Origin: Arabiibacter massiliensis
GTDB lineage: Bacteria > Actinomycetota > Coriobacteriia > Coriobacteriales > Eggerthellaceae
Assembly (NCBI RefSeq): GCF_900169505.1
Contig: NZ_LT827021.1
Coordinates: 3,069,400-3,133,399 of the forward strand
DNA length: 64,000 bases
Reading direction: 5' to 3'
Under the pieces are notes generated by a model, which searched no databases, was not told where the DNA came from, and saw nothing but the letters and a program-made list of their open reading frames with translations. The stretch's first letter is position 1. Each line of letters begins with the position of its first letter. Positions 25,071 to 35,364 of the stretch are shown here, piece by piece. The position numbers and the translations under genes are program-made.

Positions 25071-27145
25071 GTGATTCGGAATGATCAATATATGCTGGGC
25101 GATGGCTTCATAAGGGACTTTGAATGCCGATACCCAACGCATATTTTTGAGATGCTCCTATGCGATCGAACCACTGGTCGCAATATTATATGGGCTGATA
25201 ACGAATATGAGGTGCTTGGGGACGGATACATGGGCGACGATGAAATCACGATCGCCAAAATCACAGGTTCAAATTCAGGAGTTGTAAAACCCCGCATTGC
25301 TAAGGAGCGGGAATGCCAGTCGCAAAGAACCAAGAGTCGGGCCGAGGTGTTCACACCTTCGTGGCTCTGTAATCAGATGAACAATTTCTTCGATGAGGAA
25401 TGGTTTGGGCGTCGCGATGTATTTAACGTCGAGGAATTTCAATCATGGACAGCAGTCCAAAGCCAGGTTCGCTTTCCCAAAACCAAGGGCCACGGATGGC
25501 ATGCTTATGTGGAGAGTCCTCGTTTGGAAATAACTTGCGGAGAGGCACCCTTTGTTTGCTCGCGTTACGACACTGTTTCGGGCAACGTTTTGCCTATAAA
25601 CATGCGTATTGGGTTTCTTGACCGCAAGATGCGGGTTGTGACGGAAAAGACGACGACGCGCAAGCAATGGGCTAAGTGGTCCCTTGCGGCTCTGAAGGCG
25701 ACTTATGGCTATGAATATCAGGGCGATAATCTGCTCATTGCGCGCATCAACGTTTTCGAGACATTCTGCGAGCATTATTGCTACCGCTGGGGCGCAATGC
25801 CGACCAGCGACGAGCTTGAGCAGGCCGCGTGGATCGTTTCGTGGAATTTCTGGCAAATGGATGGGCTTACGTGCGCTGCCCCCACTAACAAAATAGCCGC
25901 TTTTGCTCAATCGGATCTATTTGATCATGAAGGATCAAAATTCGAAACGATGCAGCAATCGTTGTTCGACCTGTTGGACGACGTTTTTCTGAATGAGTCT
26001 ACATCTGAATTAGAAGCAAAGGAGCCGCAAGGAACGGTGCCTCTTTGCATCATGTACGATTGGCAAGAGAGCAAGCCTCTTGAATTTGCGAAACTGAAAG
26101 GCAGTGCATGTCCTATGAGGAAGAAGTTTTATGCGGTGATCGGCAATCCGCCATACCAGGCAGTGCCCGAGATGGGCAGCACGCGCTCTCTGCCCATCTA
26201 CGACAAGTTCATGGATGAGGCTTTCAAAGTTTCGGAACGCGTTGAGCTAATTACGCCGGCGCGCTTCCTGTTCAACTCGGGACAAACTAGCGCTATATGG
26301 AACGAAAAAATGCTCAATGATCCCCACTTGAAAGTTGTCATGTATGAGCCTGATTCGTCGAAGGTGTTTTCAGGCGTTGACATTAAGGGCGGCGTAGCCG
26401 TTACCTACCGTGATTCTAATGCCGAGTATGATCCCATTGGCCTTTTATCCCCACTCCGGTGTTGCGATCTGTTGTTGCCAAGGTAGGTGCAAAGTCGAAC
26501 AAATCCAGTTTGTACTCGATTACAGGCACTCAATGTAATTACAACCTTAAATGCCTTTACAAAGACTATCCCGATTACCGTCAATTTATATCGGGTGATG
26601 GCAAACATAGTCAGTTGAAATCGAATTCACTCGAAAAAGTGCCAATATTTTCTGAAAGGAGAAAATCCGATGACGATACTCGTATCTTTGGGCTTGTCGC
26701 AAGGGAGCGTGCCTATCGATATTGTCCGTCTCGTTGCATTGACCTAGCTAATGAATGTTTGAGCTGCTATAAGGTAATCGTGGCGGCATCAAATGGTTCT
26801 GGAGCGTTTGGCGAAGCTTTGTCTACTCCAGTTGTTGGCGAACCCGGAACAGGTTTCACTCAAACATTTATGTGCATTGGCCGCTTTAAGACTGAGGATG
26901 AGGCGAGGGCTGCACTTAAATATATCAAGACGAAACTCTGTCGTGCACTGCTTGGCGTTCTGAAAAACACACAGCACAATCCGCCCATTACATGGAGGCT
27001 AATTCCGCTCCAGGACTTTACTGCCTCTTCTGATATCGACTGGTCGAAACCCATTTCGGACATCGACCGACAGCTTTACGCTAAATATTGGCTCGACGAT
27101 GATGAGATTGCTTTTATCGAAACGCATGTGAAAGAGATGGAGTAG
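25071..27145 (+). pseudogene. N6-adenine DNA methylase, frameshifted
   Basis: Two overlapping frames give one protein of about 690 residues: 25071-26486 (471 aa) and 26459-27145. Part 1 carries the methylase motifs: AEVFTPSWLCNQM (motif X region), LEITCGEAPFVCSRYD (motif I), GDNLLIARINVF (motif II region) and VIGNPPYQ (motif IV, about residue 357). Part 2 continues the target-recognition portion. The join is near 26440: frame 0 reads ...DPIG then nonsense to a stop at 26486, while the -1 frame reads ...IPTPVLRSVVAKVG onward. One missing base near 26440 restores a single gene. It may be a true inactivating mutation or a sequencing error; no long homopolymer suggests phase variation. The next gene starts 2 bp after the stop. 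Confidence 0.8.
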
Positions 27146-27147
27146 TC

Positions 27148-30100
27148 ATGGCCTTCACTGACATCACGGGCAAAGTAAAGACTTCGCGTCCCGTTGTGCC
27201 GCAGATCTATGCCTATACAACTCCCGAGATAGCTCGTCACGATGGTTGGACGAAGATAGGATATACCGAGCAGGACGTTCGGGCTCGGGTAAGGCAGCAG
27301 ACTCACACTGCCAATGTTAACGCCGTTATCGAATGGCACGGCAACGCAACCTACGAAGACGGTTCGGGCACATTTCGTGACACCGATTTTCACGGGTATC
27401 TGAAAAAACTCGACATCGTTAATGAGCCTGGTACTGAATGGTTCGAGATCGATCCCCATCCTGCGAAAATACGTTTCTACGAGTTCCGGGAAAACCACGG
27501 CATCTTGGACGCGCCGTCTACTATCGCCTATCAACTTCGTGGCGAGCAGGAGAAGGCGGTGAGACAAACTGCTGATTATGCACGTCATCACGAATGCGGC
27601 GAGTATCTGTGGAACGCGAAGCCGCGCTTTGGTAAGACGCTCACAAGTTACGATCTGTGCTGCAAGCTCAGCGCACAAAAAATTCTCATTGTAACGAACC
27701 GCCCTGCGATAGCTAATTCTTGGTACGACGACTACGTGAAGTTCATAGGCACCGAGTCGGGACTCGTTTTTATCAGCTCTGCGGATGCTTTACAAGGTAA
27801 ACCCTATTGCCTTTCGCGTGATGAGTACCTCATCAATCTGCGTAACGGTGGTCCAAAAGGCTTCATCGAATTTGTGAGTTTGCAAGACCTAAAGGGTGCC
27901 ATTGAGTTCGGCGGCAAGTTCGACAAGCTTGACCATGTTGCACAGCTTGAGTGGGATGTGCTCATCATCGACGAGGCGCACGAAGGTGTGGACACGTTCA
28001 AGACCGATGTTGCGTTCGACCATATCGAGCGAAAGTTCACTCTGCACCTATCCGGCACGCCTTTCAAGGCAATTGCGAACGAGAAGTTTCCCGACGATGC
28101 CATATTCAACTGGACCTATGCGGATGAGCAGCAAGCGAAGCGTGATTGGGAAGATCCCGAGCTGCCAAACCCCTACTCTGATCTGCCCAAGCTCAACATG
28201 TTTACCTACCAGATGTCCGACATAGTTATGGACGAAGTGCAACGCGGTGTGGACATCGACGGCGACACGGTGGAGTACGCCTTTGACCTGAACGAATTCT
28301 TTGCAACCAACGCCAACGGTTACTTCGTTCATAACGAAGACGTTGACCGCTTTCTTGATGCGCTTACTACGCAGAAAAAGTTTCCGTTCTCGACGCCCGA
28401 ACTTCGCAAGGAGTTGAGGCATACATTCTGGATGCTCAATCGCGTGGACTCCGCCAAGGCACTCGCGAAAAAGTTGCACCAGCATGAAGTGTTTAGGGAT
28501 TACGAGATTGTGCTCGCTGCTGGAGACGGCAAACTCGAGGACGAAGACGAGTTCGTCAAGGCGTTCGACAAGGTACGCGGGGCGATTGCCACTTTTGATA
28601 GAACCGCCACCCTCTCTGTTGGACAGCTGACTACCGGTGTCACTGTCCCCGAGTGGACGGCTGTTCTTATGCTCTCGAACATGAAAAGTCCCTCGCTCTA
28701 CATGCAAGCGGCTTTCCGCGCTCAAAACCCTTGCTTGTTCAGCAATGATGACGGCTTCCTTCGTAAAGAGAATGCTTACGTTTTCGACTTCGATCCTGCC
28801 CGTACGCTCACGATTTTCGAGGAGTTCGCCAACGATCTCTACACCGACACGGCTTCGGGTGGTGGAACACTCGATGACCGTAAGCGGCGCATCCGAACAC
28901 TGTTGAACTTTTTCCCGGTCATTGGCGAAGACGAGAACGGTGAGATGGTCGAGCTTGATGCCGAGCGCGTTCTTTCAATCCCGCGCAAAATTCGTTCACG
29001 CGAAGTTGTTCGTCGCGGCTTCATGAGCGATTTCCTTTTCCAGAATATCAGTAATGTATTTCATGCGCCTGCGGAGGTGCTTGAGGTTTTGCAAAAATTC
29101 GAGCCCTTCAAAGCTCCCAATGAGGATCTCGGCGTGACGCGTGACATTATCGATGAACTTGATCTCAACGATGACTGCGAAATCGAGATCCCACAAGAGC
29201 AGGTTGTCGGTCTAGCGGAAGGGTTGTTTGGTGATAAGGTTTACGGCGACATCGCCAACGATCTTGATGGCGTCATAGATTCCATCGTCATCGAAGAATC
29301 GGACGATCCTGATGATGCTTTTCTCGCCCAGCTTCAAGAGACGTTTGGGAGCAGCTTAGCCGCGCCGCTCATGGAAGCTGCCAAGCAAAATTATGGCAGC
29401 GACATGAAGGCACTGCAACAGAGGAAGGTGGAGCGACGCATCAGGGCCGATGTTGACATCAAGCTCAACCGCGAGGTTGGCAGCTTCGCCATTGAGAAAA
29501 ACCGTATCGAGAAGGATCGCAAAGCAGAGCTTGATTTGGCTCAAACACAGAGCGAAGCCTACGACATCAACCGAAAGCATGATGAGAGACTTGAAAATGC
29601 ACGCCAGAAGCTTGTAAGCAATTTGAAGGACTCCCGTGACGAGCTGGTGAAGAGTGCTGGCGAGGTGGTGGTTCGTGAGGTAGAAACCGCTAAGAAAGAG
29701 GCTAAAAAACAGACTATTGAGGGCGGTATCCGCGATCACCTGCGAGGGTTTTCGCGGACGATACCGTCGTTTCTCATGGCGTATGGCGATGAGGGCACAA
29801 CGCTTGAAACCTTCGACAGGATCATTCCTGCCGACGTTTTTCAAGAGGTGACAAGTGTGACTGTTGATCAGTTCCGCTTATTGCGCGACGGAGGGGACTT
29901 GGCCAACCCTGAAACAGGAGAACTTGTTCACTTCGCCGGACAGCTGTTTGATCCGGTGGTGTTCAATGACTCGGTTAAAGAATTTGTCAACCTGCGTACT
30001 CGGCTTGCAAACTATTTTGATGGGTCGCTCGATGAGGATATCTTCGACTACGTTCCCCCGCAGAAGACTAATCAGATCTTCACCCCACGCAATGTTGTTG

Positions 30101-30486
30101 TGCAGATGGTCGACTTGTTCGAGAGGGAGAACCCCGGATGCTTCGATGACCCGGAGCATACCTTTGCGGATATGTACATGAAATCGGGCCTTTATATCAC
30201 TGAGATCATAAAGCGCCTGTATAGCAGCGAGCCGATGAAGAGATTGTTTCCGGATGATCGCGTGCGTCTTGATCATATCCTCGAGAACCAGGTTTTCGGC
30301 ATTGCTCCGACTGAGATCATTTACCAGATCGCGACGCACTACATCCTGGGATACAAAGGTGAAGTGGGTGGAAGCTGCAAAACGAATTTCGTCAAAGCGG
30401 ATGCCGCAGAGCTTGCCAAAAAGGGCGAGCTCGCCGAGTTCGTGGAACAAACTTTTGGCGAGAAGCTGAAACATTGGCTCAATTGA
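27148..30486 (+). CDS. GIY-YIG nuclease/SF2 helicase/methylase-like restriction protein
   Basis: A 1112-aa multidomain protein. Residues ~18-60 (IYAYTT...DGWTKIGYTEQDVRARVRQQ) form a T5orf172/GIY-YIG-type nuclease. An SF2 helicase follows: NAKPRFGKTLTSYDL (about 152-166), LIIDEAHEG (about 272), LHLSGTPFKAI, and GQLTTGVTVPEWTAVLMLSN. A long charged coiled coil spans about 770-870. The last ~140 residues resemble the start of an N6-methylase (QIFTPRNVVVQMVDL, FADMYMKSGLYITEI, VFGIAPTEIIYQIA) but lack NPPY and end naturally. Helicase plus methylase plus nuclease modules define ATP-dependent restriction enzymes of Type I/III/ISP style. With the methylase 2 bp upstream it forms an operon. If the methylase really is broken, activity of this protein would need to be off or host DNA otherwise protected. 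Confidence 0.8.
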   Translation: MAFTDITGKVKTSRPVVPQIYAYTTPEIARHDGWTKIGYTEQDVRARVRQQTHTANVNAVIEWHGNATYEDGSGTFRDTDFHGYLKKLDIVNEPGTEWFEIDPHPAKIRFYEFRENHGILDAPSTIAYQLRGEQEKAVRQTADYARHHECGEYLWNAKPRFGKTLTSYDLCCKLSAQKILIVTNRPAIANSWYDDYVKFIGTESGLVFISSADALQGKPYCLSRDEYLINLRNGGPKGFIEFVSLQDLKGAIEFGGKFDKLDHVAQLEWDVLIIDEAHEGVDTFKTDVAFDHIERKFTLHLSGTPFKAIANEKFPDDAIFNWTYADEQQAKRDWEDPELPNPYSDLPKLNMFTYQMSDIVMDEVQRGVDIDGDTVEYAFDLNEFFATNANGYFVHNEDVDRFLDALTTQKKFPFSTPELRKELRHTFWMLNRVDSAKALAKKLHQHEVFRDYEIVLAAGDGKLEDEDEFVKAFDKVRGAIATFDRTATLSVGQLTTGVTVPEWTAVLMLSNMKSPSLYMQAAFRAQNPCLFSNDDGFLRKENAYVFDFDPARTLTIFEEFANDLYTDTASGGGTLDDRKRRIRTLLNFFPVIGEDENGEMVELDAERVLSIPRKIRSREVVRRGFMSDFLFQNISNVFHAPAEVLEVLQKFEPFKAPNEDLGVTRDIIDELDLNDDCEIEIPQEQVVGLAEGLFGDKVYGDIANDLDGVIDSIVIEESDDPDDAFLAQLQETFGSSLAAPLMEAAKQNYGSDMKALQQRKVERRIRADVDIKLNREVGSFAIEKNRIEKDRKAELDLAQTQSEAYDINRKHDERLENARQKLVSNLKDSRDELVKSAGEVVVREVETAKKEAKKQTIEGGIRDHLRGFSRTIPSFLMAYGDEGTTLETFDRIIPADVFQEVTSVTVDQFRLLRDGGDLANPETGELVHFAGQLFDPVVFNDSVKEFVNLRTRLANYFDGSLDEDIFDYVPPQKTNQIFTPRNVVVQMVDLFERENPGCFDDPEHTFADMYMKSGLYITEIIKRLYSSEPMKRLFPDDRVRLDHILENQVFGIAPTEIIYQIATHYILGYKGEVGGSCKTNFVKADAAELAKKGELAEFVEQTFGEKLKHWLN

Positions 30487-30993
30487 ATTCCTACATGCTT
30501 GAGGGCGTTGTCGGTATTGGCGGTTGCGTCGGCAGTTTCGCTACCTGCTCAGCAAAGGCGAGCCTGCCGGCTTTCATTTAGCCGGACGGCTCACGCGACT
30601 TCGGATTGGGTTGGTTTTAGGATAACGCCTTCGACTTGGATGAGTAAAATCCGTGTTGAAGAAGGTAACGAAGTCTGCCGGATGCGATAGTGCGTTCATT
30701 CGGTTCGCAAGGACTTTCGCTATGAATTGAGGTTAGAAGCGATGGTGAACGCCGTCAGTCTTCTTGGAATTTGAAATCGGCATGAGCTTCTCAGGCCCAT
30801 CACCAGAATGCCTATGCCTTTCGGCGCACAAGAAGCCGGCCCCCTATGGGAGGTCGGCTCTTCGCGGTTATCCGAAGAAAGAACGCATCGCCGTACTTTA
30901 GAGCATCGAGGATGTGCTTTCGGCGTCATTCGACGACGCTATCTTTCGCGCGGACGCTCAAACGCATAGAAGCTAGTTCAGTTCAGACCGACG
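30487..30993. other. Intergenic stretch between the restriction operon and the PHP-ATPase module
   Basis: About 500 bp with no convincing gene. A short hairpin at 30834-30859 (AGCCGGCC paired with GGTCGGCT) may end transcription from one or both convergent units. The minus-strand frame 30720-30929 has no ribosome-binding site and looks degenerate. Confidence 0.45.
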
Positions 30994-31296
30994 TCATAAA
31001 TTGCCTTCTGGTGCGATCAGCTCAGGGAGCTCTTCTTCTATGCCGGTTTTTGCTTGTAACGCTTCGTCGTTTCTCTTCTTGAGATTTCTTAACTCCGATC
31101 CCTCTTTAGTTTCCGATTGGATGGTGTTAAAAAATTTTGCGAGTGGTGTGTCTCCCTCAATGCAAAATTCGACTTCATCCGACAAAGAATCATCAAGAAT
31201 TTTTTCAAGAAGATCTTGGGTCAAGTCGGCCACCCCCCTTTTCTCTGCATTGATGTATAATTCTCCATTCGCTTCGACGGTCACTTTTATTGCCAT
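30994..31296 (-). CDS. Small acidic partner of the PHP-ABC ATPase
   Basis: A 100-aa acidic, soluble protein (MAIKVTVEANGELYINAEKR...), without a recognised family. Its ATG (31296) follows the stop codon of the ATPase gene directly (TAAATG), so translation is very probably coupled and the two proteins made in fixed ratio. The N-terminal half looks beta-rich, the C-terminal half a charged helix (SELRNLKKRNDEALQAK). AT-rich like its partner. A subunit, inhibitor or immunity-like role is possible; none can be shown from sequence. Confidence 0.7.
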   Translation of the reverse strand: MAIKVTVEANGELYINAEKRGVADLTQDLLEKILDDSLSDEVEFCIEGDTPLAKFFNTIQSETKEGSELRNLKKRNDEALQAKTGIEEELPELIAPEGNL

Positions 31297-33783
31297 TTAC
31301 TTCTTCATCCCTTCATAAACTTCGCTGCGATGCCTTACGGCACCGGTTCCTCCGTCAATTAATCCCGCCACGTCTTCAATCAGAGAGGAGCGTCCATTGA
31401 TTCCAACGAATGAGCGGTTTTCGTAAAAAATCTGATTAGGCTGATTGACTTTCTTTTCATTCGTGGCAAGGATGATCTCATTTGCGTCAGCGTTGACGAC
31501 AAGGAGGGGTTCATGGGTTGCCACAAAAATCTGATGCGTCCTTCGAAGCTTTGAGAACTTGTCGGCCAACGTGTCTATCAGGAAAGCTTTCTCCATGTTC
31601 GATTCTGGCTGATCGTAAAGGATGATTGTGTTGCTTCCGGCGTTGGAAATCGCAGAATCGAGGAAATAGGATACGTATACCTTGCTGAGCATTCCTGCCG
31701 AGAATTCGTCAATGGGCCTAAAGATCCCTTCTTCATCCTCTAGCTTAATGCTATAAGAAATTGCTTCTTCGACCGGCAATGATATTGAAAGACCATCTAG
31801 CACTCCTTCGCTAAAGAAAATGTCCAGCAGATTGGTGACGCTCTCTTCTTTGGAAAGATCGTAAGGGCCTTCGAAAGCTGAAATTCTTGCTTTGCCAGCT
31901 GCTCTTGTTGCAATATTGCTCGGAAAGATGTTTTTCAGATCTTCGCGGAAAACAATTAAAGGAATGATATGGATTTCGAGTTTTGCTGCATCGTTGGTGC
32001 TTTTGAGAGCGAGAGAATCGGCAAGCTTCTTTGGGTTAAGCGACGGAGCAGACAATTTGTAGGTACCGGCTTTTGATGAGAGAAGCGACTGGGCTAGCTC
32101 TTCCAATTTGTCGCCAATTAATTGTTTCTTTTCGGTTACTTGCTCAAACTGCTTGCTAACTTGTCCATTGTATACCTGACAGGCAGAAAAAAGGAGTGAT
32201 TGGCGCTTTTGCTTAAAGATCAGACTGTCAATGCACTGCTTGATGCAAGTGATTTTCGACATTAACTGCGTTAGGTAGGCATTTGCAAGAGAATCGAGCT
32301 GGTTAATCAACCCTGAAGAAAATCCCTGCCTCTCGGCGATTTCTTTTAATTCTTTGAACGCTTTCGTGGCACTTAACAAGTCAGTCTCGCATGTTTTCTT
32401 GTCTGCGCCAAGGATTTCAACTTTGGTCTTGATGGAGGAATCCTGGTTGTATGCAATAACGTCCACGTGTTTAGTGTCGTTTGCGCAGACAAACAAGTGC
32501 GCACTTTTGACTTGTGCGAGAGCTGTCGCTGCGCGCAATTGTGAATGCTGTATCTCTTGGAGTTTGCGCAAATAATGATTCGCTTTGGTTTCAAACTCCT
32601 GAATCATTTCACTATACTGACTCGTGTCAACTTCGAGACCCAATTCTCGCATCAGCTCTGCACGGTTGCCTTGATACGCCCTCAATACTTTTTGGTATAG
32701 ATTCTCGCCTTCGATTACTTCAAATCCAAAGGTGGGGTCGAGCTCGTTGCCGTCTGGTCCAAATAAATGAATGTGCTCGGATTTGTAGATGGAAGAATAG
32801 TTGGGCTTGCTTGAGGTGGTCTCGGTAAGGTGTTCCGATTTCATTTTGTACTTCAGGATATCCAGTAGGAGAGTTTTGCCGCTTCCTGATGGTCCAATGA
32901 TGCAATTTAGACCCTGAGAGCAAGAGATATCTGACTGGGTCATTTGCTCACTGCCGTCAATTTTAATTCGAGCTATGAATGAGGGCCTTGTGACAATGTC
33001 CTCTTCTCGTACGATTCTTGAAGCGCCCGTCAAAACGCAGTAATAGAGATCTTCAAAAGTGTTCCCGGCCCAAATGTAAGTCGGAGACTGTATATCGGAG
33101 AATCGTTTTCTATCTACTGCTGAAACGTCTGCAGCCTTCTTTAGCCAATCGACCTGTCGTTCGGCTAAAAACTCTTTAATGCTTTCGACAAGCACATCCT
33201 TGTGAAAGCTTTTATTGTCTTCAAACGCTACCGGAAAGTAATGATTCAGCCCTACCAGCTCTTTTGCCATTTGGGGGTTACCGCGAATTGATCTGTTATC
33301 CTGCTTTATTCCGTGAATGCAGATGACGGCTCTGCTCTCGCACAGAAGGTCGCAAAGTTGGTTTATCTCGAAGCAATTCTCTCCATTGGCGATACATATG
33401 TCTCTCATTTTCATTTGAAGCTGCAGTACGTTTGCTGTTGGCGGAAACACCACTACAACATGGAGGATGCCCTCGTCTTCCCAATTCTTCAAATTGATCT
33501 CGGTGCCAGGCAAGAGCTCAATTCCTTGCGATTGTGCATATTTCCTTGCAAGCAACCAAGAGGCCGCATCGACGCAATTTGAATTCGTTTGGGCAAGGAG
33601 AGTGTATCCCTCTTGATGTGCTTCGTTTATTTCCTCATATGCAGTAGTTAATTCGAACCGAGGTTCATGGCAAATCGGTGTGTCTATTTTGCAATCGGCA
33701 TCTAGACCGCCGAGATGGCAGTGGATGGACATCTTTGTGTATTCGCGATTCGCAGAAGCCATCCTGCCCTTTCTTATGCGCAT
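31297..33783 (-). CDS. PHP domain-ABC/SMC-like ATPase fusion, defence-type
   Basis: An 828-aa fusion. The N-terminal PHP phosphoesterase starts at MSIHCHLGG (residues 18-26; HxH metal motif) and includes LPGTEINLKN and VICIHG. The ATPase has Walker A CIIGPSGSGKTLLL (about 294), a long helical insert (about 385-560), signature FSAGMLSKVY (about 691), Walker B NTIILYDQPESN (about 714) and the H-loop VATHEP. This is an SMC/ABC-type head with a nuclease-like PHP domain, similar to proteins annotated as TrlF-like or PHP-AAA in defence islands. Three in-frame starts exist (33783, 33762, 33732); 33783 has GGGAG in the guaA 3' end. It follows guaA by 3 bp yet is strikingly AT-rich, so it looks inserted behind guaA. 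Confidence 0.8.
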   Translation of the reverse strand: MRIRKGRMASANREYTKMSIHCHLGGLDADCKIDTPICHEPRFELTTAYEEINEAHQEGYTLLAQTNSNCVDAASWLLARKYAQSQGIELLPGTEINLKNWEDEGILHVVVVFPPTANVLQLQMKMRDICIANGENCFEINQLCDLLCESRAVICIHGIKQDNRSIRGNPQMAKELVGLNHYFPVAFEDNKSFHKDVLVESIKEFLAERQVDWLKKAADVSAVDRKRFSDIQSPTYIWAGNTFEDLYYCVLTGASRIVREEDIVTRPSFIARIKIDGSEQMTQSDISCSQGLNCIIGPSGSGKTLLLDILKYKMKSEHLTETTSSKPNYSSIYKSEHIHLFGPDGNELDPTFGFEVIEGENLYQKVLRAYQGNRAELMRELGLEVDTSQYSEMIQEFETKANHYLRKLQEIQHSQLRAATALAQVKSAHLFVCANDTKHVDVIAYNQDSSIKTKVEILGADKKTCETDLLSATKAFKELKEIAERQGFSSGLINQLDSLANAYLTQLMSKITCIKQCIDSLIFKQKRQSLLFSACQVYNGQVSKQFEQVTEKKQLIGDKLEELAQSLLSSKAGTYKLSAPSLNPKKLADSLALKSTNDAAKLEIHIIPLIVFREDLKNIFPSNIATRAAGKARISAFEGPYDLSKEESVTNLLDIFFSEGVLDGLSISLPVEEAISYSIKLEDEEGIFRPIDEFSAGMLSKVYVSYFLDSAISNAGSNTIILYDQPESNMEKAFLIDTLADKFSKLRRTHQIFVATHEPLLVVNADANEIILATNEKKVNQPNQIFYENRSFVGINGRSSLIEDVAGLIDGGTGAVRHRSEVYEGMKK

Positions 33784-33786
33784 GGT

Positions 33787-35364
33787 TTACTCCCACTCGA
33801 TCGTCGCGGGGGGTTTACTCGTGATGTCGTAAGCTACTCGGTTTACTCCGGGGACTTCGGCTACTATGCGGCTGCTCACTCTTGCTAGCAGGTCGTAGGG
33901 GAGTTTTGCCCAGTCGGCGGTCATGGCGTCCGAACTCTCTACGGCGCGCAGGATGATGGGGTAGCCGTAGGTGCGCTCGTCGCCCATGACGCCTACGCTC
34001 TTGATATCGGGCAGCACGGCGAAATACTGCCACACGTTGCCGCCGTCGGCGTTGTACGCGTCCAGCTCCTCGCGGACGATGGCGTCGGCCTCCTTCAGCA
34101 CGGCCAGCTTGTCGCGCGTCACGGTGCCGATGATGCGGATGGCCAGGCCGGGGCCCGGGAAGGGCTGGCGGTCGACGATGTGGTCGGGCAGCCCGAGAGC
34201 CCGCCCCAGCGCGCGCACCTCGTCCTTGAAGAAGTGGTCCAACGGCTCGATTAGGTCGAAGTGCACGCCCTCGGGGAACGGTATCAAATTGTGGTGGCTC
34301 TTGATGGTGCTCGCCTTGCCGCCGGTCTTGCGCGCGCCGCTCTCGATGATGTCGGGGTAGATGGTGCCCTGTGCCAGAAACTTCACCGGTCGGCCGCCTT
34401 CAGCCAGGTCCTGCGCCACCGCGAAGAACTCCTCCCAGAACTGCGAGCCGATGATGCGCCGCTTCTCCTCGGGCTCAACGACGTCGGCCAAGAGCGCCGC
34501 GTAGCGATCCTCGGCGTGCACGTGCACGAAGTCCACGTCGAACTGCTTCGTGAACACGGCCTCCACTTCCTCGGGCTCGTTCTTGCGTAGCAGCCCGTGG
34601 TTCACAAACACACAGGTCAGCTGCCGTCCGATAGCCTTCGCGCACAGCGCAGCCACCACCGACGAATCAACGCCACCCGACAAGCCCAAAATCACTCGGT
34701 CGCCGCCCACCTGCTCGCGGATGGCCTCCACCGCGTCGTCGATGATGCCCTCCATCGTCCAGTTCGCCTCAAGCCCGCAGATGCCGAACAGGAAGTTCGC
34801 CAGCAACTCGTCGCCGTGGGGCGTGTGGCGCACCTCGGGGTGGAACTGCGTCGCAAACAGCTGCCGCTCAGCGCACTCCATCGAGGCCACGGGGCACGTG
34901 CCGGTCGAAGCCGTCACGACGAACCCCTCCGGCACTCGCGATACGGCGTCGCGGTGGCTCATCCACACGGTCTGCTCGGCAGGAGTCTCGCCGTACAGCG
35001 CCGACGCGCCCTCGTCGCAGCGTGTAAGCTGCGCGGCGCCGTACTCCCCGGCATCGGTGTGGCCCACGGTGCCACCTAGCGTCACGGCCATGATCTGCTG
35101 TCCGTAGCAGAAGCCCAGCACCGGAATGCCCAGCTCGAAGATGCCCGCATCGATGGACGGCGCGTCCTCGGCGTACACGCTCGCGGGCCCGCCCGACAGG
35201 ATGATGGCCGCCGGCGCCATCGCACGCACCTCGGTCGCACTCACGTCACACGGCACGATCTCCGAGTACACGTGCAGATCGCGCACGCGGCGGGCGATGA
35301 GCTGCCCGTACTGCGCTCCGAAGTCGACGACGATAACCAGCTGGTCGGATGGGTTGATGGACAC
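33787..35364 (-). CDS. guaA: GMP synthase (glutamine-hydrolysing)
   Basis: A 525-aa enzyme converting XMP to GMP using glutamine and ATP. The class I amidotransferase domain has GFCYGQQ (catalytic Cys) and the FHPEV His/Glu. The ATP-pyrophosphatase domain has the P-loop GLSGGVDSSVVAAL. The dimerisation domain ends with the family signature NRVAYDITSKPPATIEWE. GTG 35364 is chosen because AAAGGAGCCTCCC precedes it and homology begins there; the frame to 36366 overlaps a divergent gene. The PHP-ATPase gene starts 3 bp after its stop, so guaA transcription probably reads into it. Confidence 0.96.
   Translation of the reverse strand: MSINPSDQLVIVVDFGAQYGQLIARRVRDLHVYSEIVPCDVSATEVRAMAPAAIILSGGPASVYAEDAPSIDAGIFELGIPVLGFCYGQQIMAVTLGGTVGHTDAGEYGAAQLTRCDEGASALYGETPAEQTVWMSHRDAVSRVPEGFVVTASTGTCPVASMECAERQLFATQFHPEVRHTPHGDELLANFLFGICGLEANWTMEGIIDDAVEAIREQVGGDRVILGLSGGVDSSVVAALCAKAIGRQLTCVFVNHGLLRKNEPEEVEAVFTKQFDVDFVHVHAEDRYAALLADVVEPEEKRRIIGSQFWEEFFAVAQDLAEGGRPVKFLAQGTIYPDIIESGARKTGGKASTIKSHHNLIPFPEGVHFDLIEPLDHFFKDEVRALGRALGLPDHIVDRQPFPGPGLAIRIIGTVTRDKLAVLKEADAIVREELDAYNADGGNVWQYFAVLPDIKSVGVMGDERTYGYPIILRAVESSDAMTADWAKLPYDLLARVSSRIVAEVPGVNRVAYDITSKPPATIEWE

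Noticed and set aside
26430..26460. Programmed -1 frameshifting in the methylase gene
   Set aside because: The sequence at the junction (GGC CTT TTA) is not a classical slippery heptamer, and no obvious stimulatory hairpin was seen.
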